Below are positions 8,236 to 11,061 of a stretch of DNA of 11,061 nucleotides, piece after piece. Under the pieces are notes generated by a model. That model did not search any database. It saw only the letters and a program-made list of their open reading frames with translations, and had not been told where the DNA came from. A program made the position numbers and the translations under genes. The stretch lies in the NCBI GenBank assembly GCA_026770575.1, contig MU657532.1, positions 32,224-43,284 of the forward strand, read 5' to 3'. This DNA comes from Pelagophyceae sp. CCMP2097. Its lineage: Eukaryota; Sar; Pelagophyceae. Position 1 is the stretch's first letter. Every line of letters starts with the position of its first letter.

Positions 8236-8644
8236 ATGCAGTCGTCCCTCTTCTTCCTCCTCGCTAGCGCGTCGGTCGCCTATGCGGGCCTTGGGGGCAT
8301 GCCGAACTCTGGGCTGTTCCACCGGATCTCGCTCCACGGCCGCGCGGACAATAAGCCCGGGGATGGCCGCTGGGCGGCTTTGGCTGGCCTGCAGCGCGGC
8401 GAAAAGTCGCTCGCGGCCCTCGACGACGATGAGGACTGGAAGCCATGGAAAGTCATCACGAGCACTTCCATCGTCGTGCTGGTAAAAACGGCGCCGAGTC
8501 GGAACACGAGACACCCCGGGATCCGACGAGCAGACTCCCCGGGATCCGACGAGAGGCGAGAGGAAACGCCGAAGACCATACGATCGTACGCAGGTGATCG
8601 CCGCGCTCACCGCCCAAACCCGCGTCGACACGGATCACCTTTGA
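8236..8644 (+). CDS. Small protein with signal peptide and C-terminal transmembrane helix, 2 exons
   Basis: Exons 8236-8481 and 8594-8644; 297 nt, 98 residues. The start MQSSLFFLLASASVAYA is a good signal peptide with likely cleavage after AYA. A Gly- and charge-rich middle with DDDEDW follows, then VITSTSIVVLVIAALTA, a hydrophobic span that the splice itself creates by joining IVVL to VIAALTA, and a short tail QTRVDTDHL. Donor GTAAAA, acceptor CGCAG|G, phase 0. The result is a small type I membrane protein of the secretory system or, in an alga with complex plastids, possibly plastid-directed. I do not recognise a family. The frame stays open into the intron, so a 184-residue unspliced product ending in a repeat-rich tail is possible, but its composition is poor. 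Confidence 0.6.
8514..8553 (+). repeat. 23-base tandem duplication inside an intron
   Basis: CCCCGGGATCCGACGAG at 8514-8530 and again at 8537-8553, within the intron of the small membrane-protein gene. Confidence 0.8.
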
Positions 8645-8661
8645 GAGGCGGGGGGCGATAC

Positions 8662-8775
8662 GGGGGCCTTGGACGGGGCCTTGGACCGGGGCCTTGGACC
8701 GGGGCCCTCGACCGGGCCCTCAACCAGGACCCTCGACAGGTCCTTCGTCGGGTCCTCGACGGGGCCTTTGTCCGT
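8662..8775 (+). repeat. Minisatellite, unit about 13 bases (GGGCCTTGGACCG)
   Basis: Eight or nine units. The first three are almost identical; later units drift (GGGCCCTCGACCG, GACCCTCGACAGG, GTCCTCGACGG) and vary in length by a base or two, as if expansion is recent at the left end. It begins 18 bases after the stop codon at 8642-8644. Confidence 0.8.
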
Positions 8776-8866
8776 CGGACGGCTTAATGCGGCGCCTCGG
8801 CGACCCGCCCGGGCGTCTCGACGGTCCGTCCCGAACCTCGCAGCCCTCCTCAACGACGCTTCAAGG

Positions 8867-8945
8867 ATGGCCCTCTGTGAATCTCTGCGCAGGTGGTCTG
8901 GCAGGACGTCTGATGGCCCTCTGAATATCTGCGCAGGTCGTCTGG
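8867..8945 (+). repeat. Direct repeat of about 34 bases
   Basis: 8867-8901 and 8913-8945 share ATGGCCCTCTG, then ATCTCTGCGCAGGT or ATATCTGCGCAGGT, then GTCTGG, separated by 11 bases. Confidence 0.8.
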
Positions 8946-9136
8946 TGCTGGAACTCTGATTAGCGGCACCTCCGACGATTCGCGGCGCACCTCCGACGAG
9001 CCGCCACCCCCGCCGCATCCCCCCCTCCCCCCGCCGGCGGGCCCGCCCGACCCCCGCGCGGTAAAGGCGGGCCGCCGGCACTAAACATGCTTGCTTGCCA
9101 CCCGGGGGCCCCGCGAGGGCAGACGGGGTCGTTTGG

Positions 9137-9198
9137 AGTGTGACTGAGTCGGGAAAGTTTACGAAGACTTAGTGTGACTTCGTCGGGAAAGTTTACGA
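9137..9198 (+). repeat. 34-base tandem repeat, two copies
   Basis: Copies start at 9137 and 9171; both contain AGTGTGACT followed by TCGGGAAAGTTTACGA. Confidence 0.85.
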
Positions 9199-9286
9199 GT
9201 CCAGAAGCTGCCTGCGAGGCTCGTATGCCGGCCCGCGGCGCGCGCGAAACGCTGCCCCGGGCAGCTCTTGGGGCTGCGCGTCGCCG

Positions 9287-9343
9287 CTCAGACGATGTCC
9301 GCTCAGACGATGTCCGCTTAGACGATGTCCGCTTAGACGATAC
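9287..9343 (+). repeat. 15-base tandem repeat spanning the Rpn12 stop codon
   Basis: Unit CTCAGACGATGTCCG / CTTAGACGATGTCCG, nearly four copies. Read on the minus strand each unit is ATC GTC TAA/TGA GCG GAC. The copy at 9341-9333 is the natural IV-stop end of Rpn12; the others lie just downstream in the same frame. Confidence 0.85.
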
Positions 9344-10737
9344 GCTCCAACTCTGTGGCATACGCCAGATTCTCCGTGATCAGCCGCAGCGAAGGAATGC
9401 CCGAAGACTTCTTTTGCTTCGCCAAGTTGAAATGGATGCGCCCCCCGACGACCTAAAGAAGCAGCTCGCGGCGACTCGCGTTGCAACTCTTGGGCATTTC
9501 ACTATGACGCCGGCTTTGGGCCTGCCAGGAGGAGTGGTCGCGCTTGACAAAGTCGGCGAGCGCCGCAGCGTCGTCGAACATCATCAGGTCGCGGGCCTGC
9601 GGTCGGCGCTTTGCGGAAGGCACAACTTTATGACGACAACTTTACAAAACGCACCGCCTCGAGCGAGATCGACTCGTAGGAGACCTCCGCGCAGTCGGCG
9701 ATGGTGCCGCGCACCGTGTCGAGGAGGCGCGCCATGAAGAACCTGGGAAGAGGCCATTTCCCTCGGCACCAGGTCATCCCTTGTTTCCACGTCAAAGAGG
9801 CACCGCGGCGTCGAGATTCGCGAGGCGCGCGGGTTGCAGGCCGCGCGACGCACTCGAAGAGCTGCGAGGGCATGTTCTTCTTGGCGCCGAGGACCTGATA
9901 TTTTGGGTTCGAGATGTAATTCCGAGCCGCGAGCGTCGCTTCCACGCCGCACCTGGTTGTACGTGCCGACCATGAGGTCCTGCTCCAGCTTGACGGCGAA
10001 GGCGATCTCGGCGCAGCCGCGGTCGACCTGGAGAAAGGAATCAGCACACGTCGCTCATCGAAGCCACCCGCAGCTCCTTTGGACGCACGGGGGTCATGAG
10101 CTCGAGCTCGGAGTGGAACTCGGCGAGGCGTGCCTCGACGATGAGGAAGAGGAGGTACCTTTTAAAATGCTCACGCCCGGTCGCCACAGGCCCGCCGACG
10201 AGACTTTTCGAGAGGCGCAAAAATACAACATCAAAGCAAAATCACGCACAGCCCGAGGACGGTGCCGTACTGTGTCGACGCGGCGCGCAGCCTGACGGGT
10301 TCGGCGTGACGCGGTGGCGTTTAGGGGTCGAGAGGACGTGAAACATACTTCTTGTCTGCGTAATACGGCTTCAGTTGCTGGAAATGCCGGTCAAACGCGC
10401 GCTCGTCGTTCGCCTTGACCGCCATCAAAACCGCCAGCTCCAGCGTGCGCACTACGAGGAAGCCTGAGCCACAAACCGACAGGCAGTATGCGAGTGAGAA
10501 TATTCGACGTACGGCCGAGACCGCGGTCGGCGCCGGGCGTCAGCAGCAGGAGCTGCGGTGGGTCCGTCACGCGGCCGGCGTTCGAGGCGCGGGCACGGGC
10601 AAAGGCAACGACGAGGCGTCGAAAGAACGTACCTTGAGTTTGAGCAGCGACGCCTCCGCGGCGGCGTACTGCCCCGCCTCGACGCCGCGCGAAAACTCCG
10701 CGAACAGCGCCTCGCCGTCGCCGCCGTCGACGTCCAT
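9333..10737 (-). CDS. RPN12: 26S proteasome lid subunit Rpn12/PSMD8, 10 exons
   Basis: Exons (descending): 10737-10633, 10552-10522, 10463-10349, 10291-10250, 10158-10089, 10027-9953, 9894-9854, 9742-9655, 9596-9522, 9452-9333; 762 nt, 253 residues, the usual core length of the family. Rpn12 is a PCI-domain subunit of the proteasome lid and the last to join it. Recognisable blocks: DRHFQQLKPYYADKK (animal ERYMAQLKCYYFDYK), LLFLIVEARLAEFHSELE (LLFLLSQNRVAEFHTELE), KLEQDLMVGTYNQ, LLDTVRGTIADC (LLDTIRDEIAGC), and the C-terminal ELERIV (QLEMIV). All introns but the first end AG|G; five donors are GTGCG; the last intron has no in-phase GT and uses GC at 9521 (SSWQ-VVGGR). Exon 2 (31 bases) and the N-terminus are less certain because this region is poorly conserved. 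Confidence 0.93.
9453..9521 (-). other. Rpn12 intron 9, inferred GC-AG intron
   Basis: Exon 10 starts in phase 0 at 9452. From the TGG CAG codons at 9527-9522 to the acceptor no codon begins with GT. The GC immediately after CAG gives DHSSWQ-VVGGRIHFNLA, which tracks the animal protein. Confidence 0.7.
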
Positions 10738-10826
10738 CGTCGTCGGAATCGCCCGGCGCGGGGTCCGGACGCAGTGTTTTTTGAAGAGGCGGTTTTTTTG
10801 GCGACTCCTGATCTGATAAGTATTTC

Positions 10827-10889
10827 AGGACCCGAAGGGTCCTTGCCGTTTATTCAACGTCAGTTTACGGCAAGGGCCCTTCGGGTCCT
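10827..10889. repeat. Inverted repeat built of two GC palindromes
   Basis: Arms 10827-10849 and 10867-10889 (23 bases, one mismatch), loop 17 bases. Each arm contains its own palindrome (GGACCCGAAGGGTCC; GGGCCCTTCGGGTCC with one mispair). The type resembles the GGCCCCTGCGGGGCC core at 206-225 and 7632-7651. Confidence 0.85.
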
Positions 10890-10917
10890 TTGATTGAAGG
10901 ATTACCAGGGGCAATTA

Positions 10918-10969
10918 TGTCTGTCTGTCCGTTTGTCCGTTTGTCTGTCTGTTTGTTTGTCTGTCCGTC
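10918..10969 (+). repeat. Tetranucleotide microsatellite (TGTC/TGTT/CGTT)n
   Basis: About 13 units of TGTC with T/C variants, strictly four-base period, pyrimidine plus G on this strand. Confidence 0.9.
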
Positions 10970-11061
10970 GCCGGGTCCATCCGTGAGGTTCCACCTTTGG
11001 GAAGAAAAAAAACAGCAACTCGGCCGATTTAGCGATTGGTGGTTGATGCGATTGCTAAAAT

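Larger units (their letters stand above)
8645..9332. other. Repeat-rich spacer between convergent genes
   Basis: 688 bases between the stop codons of the small membrane-protein gene and the Rpn12 gene. It holds at least four independent tandem repeats (8662-8775, 8867-8945, 9137-9198, 9287-9343). Short frames exist on both strands, made largely of repeat translations and with no domain. I see no gene here. Confidence 0.6.
10738..11061. promoter_or_regulatory. Upstream region of Rpn12
   Basis: 324 bases before the Rpn12 start (transcribed leftwards) to the window end. It includes poly-T stretches at about 10777 and 10793 (poly-A on the gene's strand), the hairpin at 10827-10889 and the tetranucleotide repeat at 10918-10969, then a lower-GC end. 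No other gene is visible. Confidence 0.5.

Noticed and set aside
9174..9737. + strand frame containing DDVRSDDVRLDD
   Set aside because: The pattern is the translation of the 15-base tandem repeat, and the rest is antisense to Rpn12 exons.
9628..10047. Rpn12 reading that keeps ARNYISNPKYQ as protein
   Set aside because: It lies between a GTGCGG donor and a CAG|G acceptor; removing it joins VGTYNQ to VLGAKKNMP exactly as in the family.
1..11061. A bacterial, phage or viral gene cluster
   Set aside because: Short introns in four genes, proteasome and SCYL2 orthologues and absence of operons point to a nuclear genome.
1..11061. tRNA or rRNA genes
   Set aside because: I saw no cloverleaf with the usual conserved arms and no rRNA-like stretch on either strand.

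Overview
This is nuclear DNA from a GC-rich eukaryote, most likely a microalga or related protist. Five genes can be read. Four resolve only when short introns are removed (I place 26, most between 43 and 215 bases). Two of these are clear eukaryotic orthologues: a SCYL2-type clathrin-associated pseudokinase and the proteasome lid subunit Rpn12/PSMD8. The first gene, a zinc-finger plus Sel1-repeat protein, belongs to a style of protein that I know as expanded in pelagophytes such as Aureococcus. A pelagophyte is therefore my best guess, but haptophytes and dinoflagellates are not excluded.

Layout. 1-201: AT-rich flank. 202-1223 (+): 3' part of a MYND/RING-like + Sel1 repeat protein. 1224-1644: spacer between converging genes. 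6093-1645 (-): SCYL2-like gene, 13 exons, 1031 residues. 6094-6230: a 137-base divergent promoter. 6231-7585 (+): ankyrin-repeat/coiled-coil protein, 5 exons, 369 residues. 7586-8235: AT-richer spacer with a hairpin and repeats. 8236-8644 (+): small signal-peptide/transmembrane protein, 2 exons, 98 residues. 8645-9332: repeat-rich spacer. 10737-9333 (-): Rpn12/PSMD8, 10 exons, 253 residues. 10738-11061: its upstream region, with a hairpin and a tetranucleotide repeat.

The spliced models sum to whole codons and follow the known families almost gap-free. They show a consistent splicing grammar: 25 of 26 inferred introns end AG|G, the commonest donor is GTGCG (11 of 26), and five introns appear to start with GC, three of them with no in-phase GT available. 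The genes do not form a pathway; this is an ordinary gene-dense protist locus. The most interesting points are the splice grammar, a 15-base tandem repeat that multiplies the in-frame stop codon of Rpn12, and GC-rich palindromes scattered at gene edges, two of which share a longer diverged flank.
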